Shown one piece after another: positions 8,663 to 16,384 of a stretch of 64,000 nucleotides of DNA; position 1 is the first letter of the stretch; each line of letters starts with the position of its first letter. Both the position numbers and the translations under genes were made by a program. The notes under the pieces are model-generated. The model worked only from the letters and a program-made list of their open reading frames with translations, did no database searches and was not told where the DNA came from. Source of the DNA: Mesorhizobium escarrei (GTDB lineage: Bacteria; Pseudomonadota; Alphaproteobacteria; Rhizobiales; Rhizobiaceae); assembly GCF_935825525.1 (NCBI RefSeq), contig NZ_CAKXZT010000112.1:30775-94774 (forward strand), in the 5' to 3' direction.

Positions 8663-8692
8663 GTGTCCCGTGCCACCCTTGGCACGGGACAC
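8663..8692. other. Perfect 12-bp stem-loop between binding-protein and permease genes
   Basis: GTGTCCCGTGCC (8663-8674) pairs perfectly with GGCACGGGACAC (8681-8692) across a 6-nt loop. It lies 57 bp after the binding-protein stop codon and has no T-tract. In ABC operons such a hairpin often shields the upstream mRNA from 3' decay, giving more binding protein than membrane subunits. That role is inferred. Confidence 0.7.
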
Positions 8693-8746
8693 AGTTCAGA
8701 TAAATTCCATTGTCGAGACGACGAAGTGACCGAAGCGGGACTGACC

Positions 8747-9694
8747 ATGCTCAATCGGACTGCGGACAGCGTTGCCCGGGCTACGCCTGAGCCGTTGGCC
8801 CGCAAGGTCCGGGGTATCAGCGACAAGGGCCTTGCCTGGCTGTTCATCTCGCCGACGATCCTGTTGCTTCTCGCCATCAACATCTTCCCGCTGTTCTGGG
8901 CAATCTATCTTTCCTTCACCAACTACCGCGCCAATCGCCCCAACGAGATGGTGAAGAACGTCGGCCTCGCCAATTACAAGCGCATCCTCGGCGACCAGGA
9001 TATCTGGATTGCCATGCAGACGACGGCGCATTTCGTGTTCTGGACCATCCTCCTGCAGACGCTGATCGGCTTCACGCTGGCCTGGCTGATCGACCGGAAG
9101 TTTCGCGGCCACGCCTTCTGGACGACCATCATTCTGGTGCCGATGATGCTATCGCCGGCAGTCGTCGGCAATTTCTGGCGCTTCCTCTACGAGCCGCAGA
9201 TCGGCCTGTTCGCCTATGCCGTCTCCTTCGTCACCGGCATTCCGGCAACGCAGATCGGCATGCTCTCCAACGTCTCGCTGGCGCCGTGGTCTATCGTCAT
9301 CGTCGACACCTGGATGTGGACGCCATACGTGATGCTGATCTGCCTCGCCGGCCTGCGCTCGATCCCCGAATACATCTATGAGGCGGCGGAGGTCGACCGC
9401 GCCTCGAACTGGCGGCAGTTCTGGTCGATCACGCTGCCGATGGCACTGCCCTTCATCATGCTGGCGGTGCTGTTTCGCGGCATCGAGAACTTCAAGATGT
9501 TCGACATGGTCAACCTGCTCACCGGCGGCGGCCCTGGATCGACCACCGAAGTCGCTTCGATCACGCTGAAGCGGCAGGCCTTCGAAAGCTGGCGAACCGG
9601 CTATTCCTCGGCCTTCGCCATCATCCTGTTCGTCGCGGTGTTCGGGCTGGCCAACATCTATGTCAAGGCGCTCAACAAGGTGAAGCAGAGATGA
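8747..9694 (+). CDS. Sugar ABC transporter permease (MalF-like)
   Basis: This 315-residue inner-membrane permease has six hydrophobic segments and the cytoplasmic EAA loop that docks on the ATPase (YEAAEVDRASNWRQFWSITLP). It is the first of two permeases and is expected to form a heterodimer with the next product. ATG 8747 (MLNRTADSVAR) was chosen; the frame stays open upstream, with GTG 8726 the main alternative, since no strong ribosome-binding site distinguishes them. Its stop overlaps the next start by 4 bp (ATGA), showing translational coupling. Confidence 0.9.
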   Translation: MLNRTADSVARATPEPLARKVRGISDKGLAWLFISPTILLLLAINIFPLFWAIYLSFTNYRANRPNEMVKNVGLANYKRILGDQDIWIAMQTTAHFVFWTILLQTLIGFTLAWLIDRKFRGHAFWTTIILVPMMLSPAVVGNFWRFLYEPQIGLFAYAVSFVTGIPATQIGMLSNVSLAPWSIVIVDTWMWTPYVMLICLAGLRSIPEYIYEAAEVDRASNWRQFWSITLPMALPFIMLAVLFRGIENFKMFDMVNLLTGGGPGSTTEVASITLKRQAFESWRTGYSSAFAIILFVAVFGLANIYVKALNKVKQR

Positions 9695-10641
9695 GCCTGA
9701 CGTCAGCCCATTCTGTTGTCGCACCCTCGGCGGTGTCGAAGCGCGTCGCCGGCACGATCATCGTGCTTTACGCGCTGATCTCGATCGTGCCGCTGTTGTG
9801 GATCTTCGCCACCAGCTTCAAGACGCCGCCGGACTCGATCGCCTATCCGCCAAAAATCCTGTTCCAGCCGAGCCTCGAGGGCTACTGCAATCTGTTCTCG
9901 ACCCGCACCCGGCAGACGCCGGAATACATCAACGCGCTGGGGCCGGCGACCGGCGTCTGCGACGAGACAGTGCGCAAGCGCAACATGGTGATCGCCGGCC
10001 CGTCCAATTTCATGCCGCGCTTCGTCAATTCGCTGATCATCGCCTTCGGCTCGACCTTTTGCGCGGTGTTCCTCGGCACATTGTCGGCGTATGGCTTCTC
10101 GCGCTTCAAGGTGCCGCTGGCCGACGACCTGCTGTTCTTCATCCTGTCGACGCGGATGATGCCGCCGATCGCGGTCGCTATCCCCATCTATCTGATGTAT
10201 CGCGAGCTTGGCCTGTCGGACACCGCGCTCGGCATGATCCTGCTCTATACGGCAGTCAATGTGTCGCTCGCCGTGTGGCTGCTGAAGGGCTTCATCGACG
10301 AGATCCCGCGCGAATACGAAGAAGCGGCGATGATCGACGGCTATACGCGGCTGCAGGCCTTCTGGCGCACCGTGCTGCCGCAGGCGACCACCGGCATTGC
10401 CGCGACAGCAATCTTCTGCCTGATCTTCGCCTGGAACGAGTATGCGTTCGCAGCACTGCTGACCTCGGGCACGGCGCAGACCGCACCGCCCTTCATCCCG
10501 ACCATCATCGGCGAAGGCGGCCAGGACTGGCCGGCGGTCGCCGCGGGCACGACGATCTTCCTGGTGCCGATCCTGGTGTTCACCATCCTGCTTCGCAAGC
10601 AGTTGCTGCGTGGCATCACCTTCGGCGCGGTGCGCAAATGA
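9691..10641 (+). CDS. Sugar ABC transporter permease (MalG-like)
   Basis: This 316-residue permease has six membrane segments and an EAA loop (REYEEAAMIDGYTRLQAFWRTVLP). It also carries a periplasmic insertion with cysteine-containing sequence after the first helix (about residues 55-105, FSTRTRQTPEYINALG), longer than in typical MalG. It overlaps both neighbours by ATGA junctions and is therefore probably made in step with the other membrane subunits. Substrate specificity is unknown; the fused metabolic context points to a small polyol or triose. Confidence 0.9.
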   Translation: MSLTSAHSVVAPSAVSKRVAGTIIVLYALISIVPLLWIFATSFKTPPDSIAYPPKILFQPSLEGYCNLFSTRTRQTPEYINALGPATGVCDETVRKRNMVIAGPSNFMPRFVNSLIIAFGSTFCAVFLGTLSAYGFSRFKVPLADDLLFFILSTRMMPPIAVAIPIYLMYRELGLSDTALGMILLYTAVNVSLAVWLLKGFIDEIPREYEEAAMIDGYTRLQAFWRTVLPQATTGIAATAIFCLIFAWNEYAFAALLTSGTAQTAPPFIPTIIGEGGQDWPAVAAGTTIFLVPILVFTILLRKQLLRGITFGAVRK

Positions 10642-10844
10642 GCCTGACCCAACCCGCAAAACGCAAGTCGCGCTGGCCGGCATGGGCCAGGCGCGGACTG
10701 ATGGAGAATATCGCTACCGCGATCATTGCCATTGGCTTCCTGATGCTGTTCCAGCCCTTCGCGCTGTCGCTCTACACTTATTCGTTCATCACCATGCTTG
10801 CCGGCACCGCGATGTTCATCATCGTCTCGAAGTTTCCGGAGTAG
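10638..10844 (+). CDS. Small membrane protein of the ABC operon
   Basis: A 68-residue protein starts at an ATGA junction with the upstream permease and ends 3 bp before the first ATPase gene. It has a basic N-terminus (SLTQPAKRKSRWPAWARRG) followed by two hydrophobic segments (about 23-44 and 47-62). Small two-helix proteins are found at the same place in rhizobial glycerol/polyol ABC operons (for example GlpU in glpSTPQUV), so an accessory subunit is likely. No catalytic motif is present. The tight coupling on both sides strongly supports that it is real. Confidence 0.75.
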   Translation: MSLTQPAKRKSRWPAWARRGLMENIATAIIAIGFLMLFQPFALSLYTYSFITMLAGTAMFIIVSKFPE

Positions 10845-10847
10845 ACG

Positions 10848-11975
10848 ATGGCGGAGATCAGGGTCGAGCATCTGAGAAAGGCATTCGGCGATTTCATCGC
10901 CGTGCAGGATTCCAACTTCGTCGTCGGGGATGGCGAGTTCTTCGTCATGCTGGGCCCGTCGGGTTGCGGCAAGACGACGACGTTGCGCATGATTGCCGGG
11001 CTCGAACTGCCGACCGGCGGCAAGATCCTGCTCGGTGGCGAGGACGTCACCATGCGGCGTGCCCGCGAGCGCGACATCGCCTTCGTCTTCCAGTTGTTCG
11101 CGCTCTATCCGCACATGAATGTGCGCAAGAACATCGGTTTCCCGCTGCTGGCGCAAGGCATGCCCGGCATCGAAATCCGCCGGCGCGTCGAAGAGACGGC
11201 GAAGCTGTTGCGCATCGACCATCTGCTCAACAAATCGGTCTCCGGCCTTGCCGGCGGTGATCGCCAGCGCGTGGCGCTCGGCCGCGCCATCGTGCGGCGG
11301 CCAAAGTGCTTCCTTATGGACGAGCCGCTCGGCACGCTCGACACCGAATTCCGCGATCTCATGATCCACGAGCTGCGCGAACTGCACAACCGCATCCACG
11401 CCACCACGGTCTACGTCACGCATGACCAGATGGAAGCGATGTCGATGGCCGACAAGATCGCAGTGATGAACCACGGCGTCATCGAGCAGTTCGGCACGCC
11501 ACGCGAAATCTACGACCGGCCGGCGACCATGTTCGTCGCCGATTTCATCGGCTCGCCGCCGATGAATTTTCTCGGCTTCGGCGGCGGGCTTTCAAAGGGC
11601 GCCAGCGAGATTGTGGTGCAAGGCGCCAAGGTGGCAGTGCCGGAGGTCCGCGAGGATATCGCGCCCGCCGACATGGCGCTCGGCATCCGGCCCGAGCACA
11701 TCCGCTTCGACGACGGCTCGAAGCTGCGCGGCGCCATCTATGGCACCGAATATCTCGGCACCACGCAGATCGTCGCGGTGGAGACGTCCGGCGGCATCAT
11801 CAAGGCGCGGGTGCCGGCCGAAATCCGGCTCAATCCGGGCGACCAAGTCGGCCTGGCGCTGAGCAGCACGCGGCTGTCGCTGTTCGAGAAGGGCTCCGGC
11901 CGCGCTGTGCGAACCGCAATCCATGACACGGTAATCCATCACGGGGCTTCCCAGGGAAGAGCGCATCGTGGCTGA
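10848..11975 (+). CDS. ABC transporter ATP-binding protein 1 (atypical signature motif)
   Basis: This 375-residue MalK/UgpC-type ATPase has Walker A GPSGCGKTT (36-44), Q-loop FQLFALYPH, Walker B CFLMDEP, H-loop YVTHDQ, and a C-terminal TOBE regulatory domain (ALGIRPEHIRF). The ABC signature normally reads LSGGQ; here it is LAGGDRQRVALG, with Ser replaced by Ala and Gln by Asp. The second ATPase has a more standard signature (LSGGE), so the two may form an asymmetric pair. Its 3' end overlaps the next gene by 8 bp. Confidence 0.92.
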   Translation: MAEIRVEHLRKAFGDFIAVQDSNFVVGDGEFFVMLGPSGCGKTTTLRMIAGLELPTGGKILLGGEDVTMRRARERDIAFVFQLFALYPHMNVRKNIGFPLLAQGMPGIEIRRRVEETAKLLRIDHLLNKSVSGLAGGDRQRVALGRAIVRRPKCFLMDEPLGTLDTEFRDLMIHELRELHNRIHATTVYVTHDQMEAMSMADKIAVMNHGVIEQFGTPREIYDRPATMFVADFIGSPPMNFLGFGGGLSKGASEIVVQGAKVAVPEVREDIAPADMALGIRPEHIRFDDGSKLRGAIYGTEYLGTTQIVAVETSGGIIKARVPAEIRLNPGDQVGLALSSTRLSLFEKGSGRAVRTAIHDTVIHHGASQGRAHRG

Positions 11976-12987
11976 CGTGCAGATCAAAGGCGTGACCAAG
12001 AGCTTCGGCGAGTATGTCGCCGTGGACACTCTCGATCTGCACGTCGCCGATGGCGAATTCGTCGTGCTGCTCGGCCCGACCGGCGCCGGCAAGACGACGA
12101 CGCTGCGGCTGATCGCCGGATTGGAACGGCCCGACACGGGCTCGATCCATATCGGCGGCCGCAATGCGACAACGTTGTCGCCGGCCGAGCGCGACACCGC
12201 CTTCGTCTTCCAGCAATATTCGCTCTATCCGCATCTGTCGGTCTACGACAATCTGGCCTTTCCGCTGCGCTCGCCGGCGCGGCGGCTGAACGAGGACGCG
12301 GTGCGCCGCCGCGTCGAGGATGTGGCCAGGATGGTGCGCATCCATCACAAGCTCTCCAGCCGCTCCACCAAACTTTCCGGCGGCGAGATGCAGCGCGTCG
12401 CCATCGGCCGCGCTTTGGTGCGCAAGCCTTCGATCTACCTGATGGACGAGCCGTTGTCGTCGCTCGACGCCAAACTGCGCGCCGACCTCCGGCTCGAACT
12501 GAAGCGCATCCAGGCCGAGCTCGGCGCCACCATGCTTTATGTCACGCACGACCAGATCGAAGCGATGACGATGGCCGATCGCATCGGCATTCTCGCCGAC
12601 GGCGTGCTGGTGCAGATCGGCACGCCGCGCACCATCTACTCGGAGCCGGCAAACCTTCATGTCGCCGCAAGGCTCGGCCAGCCGGCGATCAATCTGTTGC
12701 CGACCGGCCTGCTGCCGGATGGCGACATGCCGGCGGGAACCAAAACGATCGGCGCGCGTACAGAACATCTGTCGATCGGCAAGGCATCGAATGGCCCCGC
12801 CGACGGCGTTGTCAACTGGGTCGAACATCTGGGCGACCAGAACCACCTGCATGTGACGGTGGGAAGCAGAAAGCTGGTGACGCTGACCGACCCCGACACC
12901 CAATTGGAAAAGGGCGACAGGGTGATTATCCGCTATCGGGCGCCGCTGTTCTTCGACCAGGCCGGAAACAGGATTGCAAACCGATGA
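11968..12987 (+). CDS. ABC transporter ATP-binding protein 2
   Basis: This 339-residue MalK-type ATPase starts at GTG 11968, inside the end of the first ATPase gene. It has Walker A GPTGAGKTTT, Q-loop FQQYSLYPH, signature LSGGEMQRVAIG, Walker B YLMDEP, H-loop YVTHDQIEAM and a TOBE domain. Two different ATPases in one importer is also seen in the rhizobial glycerol system. The stop overlaps dhaL by ATGA, tying transport to the kinase subunits. Confidence 0.92.
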   Translation: MADVQIKGVTKSFGEYVAVDTLDLHVADGEFVVLLGPTGAGKTTTLRLIAGLERPDTGSIHIGGRNATTLSPAERDTAFVFQQYSLYPHLSVYDNLAFPLRSPARRLNEDAVRRRVEDVARMVRIHHKLSSRSTKLSGGEMQRVAIGRALVRKPSIYLMDEPLSSLDAKLRADLRLELKRIQAELGATMLYVTHDQIEAMTMADRIGILADGVLVQIGTPRTIYSEPANLHVAARLGQPAINLLPTGLLPDGDMPAGTKTIGARTEHLSIGKASNGPADGVVNWVEHLGDQNHLHVTVGSRKLVTLTDPDTQLEKGDRVIIRYRAPLFFDQAGNRIANR

Positions 12988-13619
12988 GCGCTGGGACGAT
13001 GGTCAAGACTGGGACACTGGACAAGGTTGACCTGAAGACGCTGATATCAGTCACCGCCGACACGATTGCCGCTCACGCCGAAGAGTTGACCGCGCTCGAC
13101 CAGGCGATCGGCGACGGCGACCATGGCCTCAACATGAAGCGCGGCTTCGAGGCGGTGCGCGCCGAGGCCGACACGTTCGCGACAAAGCCGCTGCCGGACG
13201 CTCTGAAAGCGATCGGCACCAAGCTGGTGATGACCGTTGGCGGGGCTTCGGGCCCCTTGTTCGGGACGCTGTTCATGGCGCTCGGCAAGGAAATTTCGGC
13301 AGAGCCGGATCGCGCCAATCTGACGGCAGCGTTCGGCAAGGCAATCGAAGCGGTGGCAGCACGTGGCAAGTCGCAGGTCGGGCAGAAGACCATGCTCGAC
13401 GTGCTGCAGCCGGTGCATGACGCCCTGCTGCAGGGAAAGACCGGATTGGAAATCACTGACGCCGCGGACAATGCTGCCGCTGCCACCGTGCCGATGAAGG
13501 CCTTGCGCGGACGCGCTTCGTTCCTCGGCGACCGCTCTATCGGCCATATGGATGCCGGCGGGCGCTCGGTCGCGCTTCTGGTGCGGGCTGTCGCCGAGAC
13601 GATCGAGGGGCAAGCATGA
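12984..13619 (+). CDS. dhaL: Dihydroxyacetone kinase ADP-binding subunit DhaL
   Basis: DhaL holds a tightly bound ADP that is phosphorylated by DhaM and passes phosphate to the dihydroxyacetone on DhaK. This 211-residue protein has the metal/nucleotide site D39-x4-D44-x-D46-H47-G (LDQAIGDGDHG), the glycine-rich GGASGPLFGTLF and the C-terminal GRASFLGDRSIGHMDAGGRS typical of DhaL. The short N-terminal extension (MSAGTMVKTG) leaves a later start possible, but the ATGA overlap with the ATPase gene favours this one. Confidence 0.93.
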   Translation: MSAGTMVKTGTLDKVDLKTLISVTADTIAAHAEELTALDQAIGDGDHGLNMKRGFEAVRAEADTFATKPLPDALKAIGTKLVMTVGGASGPLFGTLFMALGKEISAEPDRANLTAAFGKAIEAVAARGKSQVGQKTMLDVLQPVHDALLQGKTGLEITDAADNAAAATVPMKALRGRASFLGDRSIGHMDAGGRSVALLVRAVAETIEGQA

Positions 13620-14005
13620 GCAATGTCGGCATCGTCATCGTCTCGCATTCACCGCTGGTCGCCGAGGGCACGGCCGACATGGTGCGCCAAATGGTCGGCG
13701 ACGAAGTGCCGCTTGCATGGTGCGGCGGAAACGGCCATGGCGGGCTGGGAACCAATGTCGAGGCGATCATGGCCGCGATCGACAAGGCCTGGTCGGAGGC
13801 AGGTGTCGCCATACTTGTCGATCTTGGCGGCGCCGAAACCAACAGCGAGATGGCGGTCGAGATGATCGGCGAGCCGCGCGCGCACAAGATCATCGTCTGC
13901 AATGCTCCGATCGTCGAGGGCGCGGTGATGGCGGCGACAGAGGCGTCCGGCGGCGCTTCGCTCAGGGAAGTGGTGGCGACAGCACACGAATTGTCGCCAT
14001 CGTGA
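13616..14005 (+). CDS. dhaM: PTS-dependent dihydroxyacetone kinase phosphotransferase subunit DhaM (EIIA-type domain only)
   Basis: This 129-residue mannose-family EIIA-like domain has the phospho-acceptor H11 in VIVSHSPLVAEG and the conserved VDLGGAETNSEMA and CNAPIVEGAVMA segments. In E. coli, DhaM is one chain of EIIA-, HPr- and EI-like domains; here the HPr and EI functions are encoded by the next two genes. It overlaps dhaL by ATGA. Expected role: carry phosphate from HPr to ADP on DhaL. Confidence 0.92.
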   Translation: MSNVGIVIVSHSPLVAEGTADMVRQMVGDEVPLAWCGGNGHGGLGTNVEAIMAAIDKAWSEAGVAILVDLGGAETNSEMAVEMIGEPRAHKIIVCNAPIVEGAVMAATEASGGASLREVVATAHELSPS

Positions 14006-14026
14006 ATGAACAGGAATTTTGACTCA

Positions 14027-14329
14027 ATGTCCGCAGCCGCCGAAGCCACCGTTCTGATCACCCATGAGGTCGGCCTGCATGCGCGCCCTTCGGTGAAGTT
14101 CACCAAGCTCGCCAAGACGTTTTCGGCCGAAGTCGAAGTGGCGCTCGCCGCCAACGGGCCTTGGTTCGACGCCAAGAGCATCGTCAAGGTGATGGCAGCC
14201 AAGGCGCCGAAAGGCACGGTGCTGCATATCAGAGCCAAGGGCGACGGTGCCGGCGAGGCGGTCGGCGCGCTCGTCGAGCTGGTGCGGCGCGATTTCGACG
14301 AGGGTGTCGACCATGCCCGAACCGCTTAG
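14027..14329 (+). CDS. HPr-family phosphocarrier protein
   Basis: This 100-residue HPr has the active-site H18 in VGLHARPSVKF and the Ser46-region motif FDAKSIVKVM. It should accept phosphate from the Enzyme I encoded next and pass it to DhaM. The ATG at 14027 is preferred because AGGAA lies about 12 nt upstream and the product then starts at the normal HPr N-terminus; an in-frame ATG at 14006 adds seven residues. The gene overlaps the Enzyme I start by 17 bp. Its place inside the dha operon suggests it is dedicated to this kinase rather than the general or nitrogen PTS. Confidence 0.9.
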   Translation: MSAAAEATVLITHEVGLHARPSVKFTKLAKTFSAEVEVALAANGPWFDAKSIVKVMAAKAPKGTVLHIRAKGDGAGEAVGALVELVRRDFDEGVDHARTA

Positions 14330-15914
14330 ACTGAAGGGGATCCCGGCTTCGGCCGGCTATGCCGAAGGGCCGCTGTTCAACCTCGACCCGGTTGTCGCGC
14401 GCTATAGAAGTAAAGCGACCGCCGCTGACGAAAGGCTCGCGCTCGAAACGGCAATCGGCACAGCGACAGGCCGGCTTGCCAAGCTGATCCAGGCGACCGA
14501 GGGCGATGCCGCCGAAATTCTCGAATTCCAGCTCGCCATGCTGGAGGACGATGCGCTGACCGGCCCGGCCTTTGCCGCGATTGCCGCCGGCCAGCCAGCC
14601 GATGCGGCCTGGGGGCAGGCGCTCGACGCCGAAATTGTAGGCTACGAAACGTCAGATCAGGATTATTTCCGGGCGCGCGCCGCCGACATGCGCGACATCA
14701 GAGACCAGGTGCTGCGCGCGCTGACCGAGGACAGCGACCCTGCGGCGCCGGCAGGAGCTATCTTCTACGGCGAGGACATCGCGCCGACGCGCTTTCTCGA
14801 AACCGACTGGAGCGCCGGCGGCGGCATCGCGCTGAAGGCGGGCAGCGCCGCCAGCCACGTCGCCATGCTGGCGCGCTCGCGCGGCGTGCCTATGATCGTG
14901 GGGCTCGGGGCAGTCGGGCTCGGGGCTTCGCCGGCTGATCTTGCCGGCGTCGCCCTGCTCGATGCCGAGCATGGCGGCATCGTGTTGGGGCCAACAAGGG
15001 CAGAGGTCGAGGCGTTCCGGCAGTCGTCGTCGTGTTTCGCGGCACGTCGCAACATTGCGGAAACGTTTTTGGCCCGGCCGGCAGTGACGAAAGCCGGCAC
15101 TGCGGTGCGGGTGCAGGTTAACATCGCCGATCCGTCCGACGTCAACGGTATCGATGTCTCGACCTGCGACGGCGTCGGGCTGATGCGAACCGAATTTCTG
15201 TTCGGCAAGACGCTGCCGGACGAGGAAACGCAGTATCGCGCCTACCGCAAGGTGCTCGAATGGGCTGGGGACAAGCCGGTGACCATTCGCACCGTGGACG
15301 CCGGCGGCGACAAGCCGGTGCCGGGCTTCACCGTCGAGGAGGGCAATCCGTTTCTCGGCCTGCGCGGCATCAGGCTATCGCTGGCGAGACCGGAGGTTTT
15401 TCGCGTGCAGATCAGGGCGCTGCTGCGCGCCGCCTTGCATGGCAATCTGAAGGTGATGTTCCCGATGGTCGCCGTGCGGGACGAATATCAGCGAGCAGCC
15501 GCGCTGTTCGCGGAAGAGCAGGCAGCGCTTGCTGCGCGCGGCGTCGCGCAAAAAATGCCGCCGCTCGGCATCATGGTCGAGGTGCCGTCGGTGGCGATCG
15601 CGCCTGAGGCGTTTGCCGAGGTCGCCTTCTTCTCGATCGGCTCGAACGACCTGACCCAGTATGTGATGGCGGCGGCGCGCGACAACGCGTCGGTCGCGCA
15701 TCTCAATTCGATCAGGAACCCGGCCGTGCTTCGGCTGATCGCCTCGGTTGCGGCGTTCGGCCGCGCGCAAGAGATTCCGGTCAGCCTGTGCGGCGACGCC
15801 GGCGGCGATCCTGCGGCGATCCCGGCGCTGATTGAGGCCGGCCTGCGCGACCTTTCCGTGGTTCCCGCCCAGCTCGCAATGGCCAAAGCGGCCATCGCGG
15901 ACGTCTCGATCTAG
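14313..15914 (+). CDS. ptsI: PTS Enzyme I (phosphoenolpyruvate-protein phosphotransferase)
   Basis: Enzyme I takes phosphate from PEP and gives it to HPr. This 533-residue protein has the N-terminal HPr-binding/phosphohistidine domain with H182 (AGSAASHVAMLARSRGVPM), then the PEP-binding TIM barrel (GLMRTEFLFG, GGDKPVPGF, VMFPMVAVRDEY, IGSNDLTQY) and the C-terminal VSLCGDAGGDP with the catalytic cysteine. It lacks a GAF domain, so it is not the nitrogen-PTS PtsP. The frame stays open upstream, but ATG 14313 with GAGGGTG upstream gives the family N-terminus (LRLKGIPASAGYAEGP). No EIIB/EIIC gene is near, so its output is probably only the Dha kinase. Confidence 0.93.
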   Translation: MPEPLRLKGIPASAGYAEGPLFNLDPVVARYRSKATAADERLALETAIGTATGRLAKLIQATEGDAAEILEFQLAMLEDDALTGPAFAAIAAGQPADAAWGQALDAEIVGYETSDQDYFRARAADMRDIRDQVLRALTEDSDPAAPAGAIFYGEDIAPTRFLETDWSAGGGIALKAGSAASHVAMLARSRGVPMIVGLGAVGLGASPADLAGVALLDAEHGGIVLGPTRAEVEAFRQSSSCFAARRNIAETFLARPAVTKAGTAVRVQVNIADPSDVNGIDVSTCDGVGLMRTEFLFGKTLPDEETQYRAYRKVLEWAGDKPVTIRTVDAGGDKPVPGFTVEEGNPFLGLRGIRLSLARPEVFRVQIRALLRAALHGNLKVMFPMVAVRDEYQRAAALFAEEQAALAARGVAQKMPPLGIMVEVPSVAIAPEAFAEVAFFSIGSNDLTQYVMAAARDNASVAHLNSIRNPAVLRLIASVAAFGRAQEIPVSLCGDAGGDPAAIPALIEAGLRDLSVVPAQLAMAKAAIADVSI

Positions 15915-15923
15915 GCAACCGGC

Positions 15924-16349
15924 ATGGTCGACAAGACACCTGAAGCCGGCTCCGAAGAGGCGATCCGCGCCTATAAGTCGATCCTGTCGCAGGTCCTCGA
16001 CCAGCGCCCGTCCGGCATGCGCCAGCGCCTCGCCGACGCGTTGGGCAAGCATCGCAGCTTCGTCACCCAGATTTCCAGCCCGGCCTACTCGATCCCGATC
16101 CCGTCAAAACATTTGCCGGCTATTTTCGCCGTCTGCCATTTCAGCACGGCCGAACGCGACCATTTTCTTGCCGCCTACCATCAGGCGCATCCGGGAAAAA
16201 TGTCGCTGGCATCCGGCATGCGCAAGACGCGGCATGTTTCGCTGATCGTTCCCGATTTCGGCGACGACAAACAGAACGCGGCGCTCGACAGGGCGGTCAA
16301 CGATTTCATCCAGAAGATCACCAGTATCGCCGGCAAGGGCGGGACATAG
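15924..16349 (+). CDS. Small protein with putative helix-turn-helix, in the dha operon
   Basis: This 141-residue soluble protein starts 9 bp after ptsI. Residues about 25-75 (SGMRQRLADALGKHRSFVTQ, then a YSIPIPSKHLPAIFAVCHFS segment) look like a Cro/XRE-type helix-turn-helix. The rest is charged, with basic KTRHVSLIVPDF and a helical C-terminus. No catalytic motif and no named family is recognised. Its place between ptsI and dhaK suggests a local regulator or a kinase-associated protein. It is a candidate to bind the GTTTAGT array at 7135-7206, which is inference only. Confidence 0.7.
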   Translation: MVDKTPEAGSEEAIRAYKSILSQVLDQRPSGMRQRLADALGKHRSFVTQISSPAYSIPIPSKHLPAIFAVCHFSTAERDHFLAAYHQAHPGKMSLASGMRKTRHVSLIVPDFGDDKQNAALDRAVNDFIQKITSIAGKGGT

Positions 16350-16384
16350 TCGCGCCACGTTCAGCTATTTCGGGAGAGACGGCC

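Noticed and set aside
14006..14026. Earlier ATG for HPr
   Set aside because: It would add seven residues before the normal HPr N-terminus and leave no ribosome-binding site; AGGAA fits ATG 14027.
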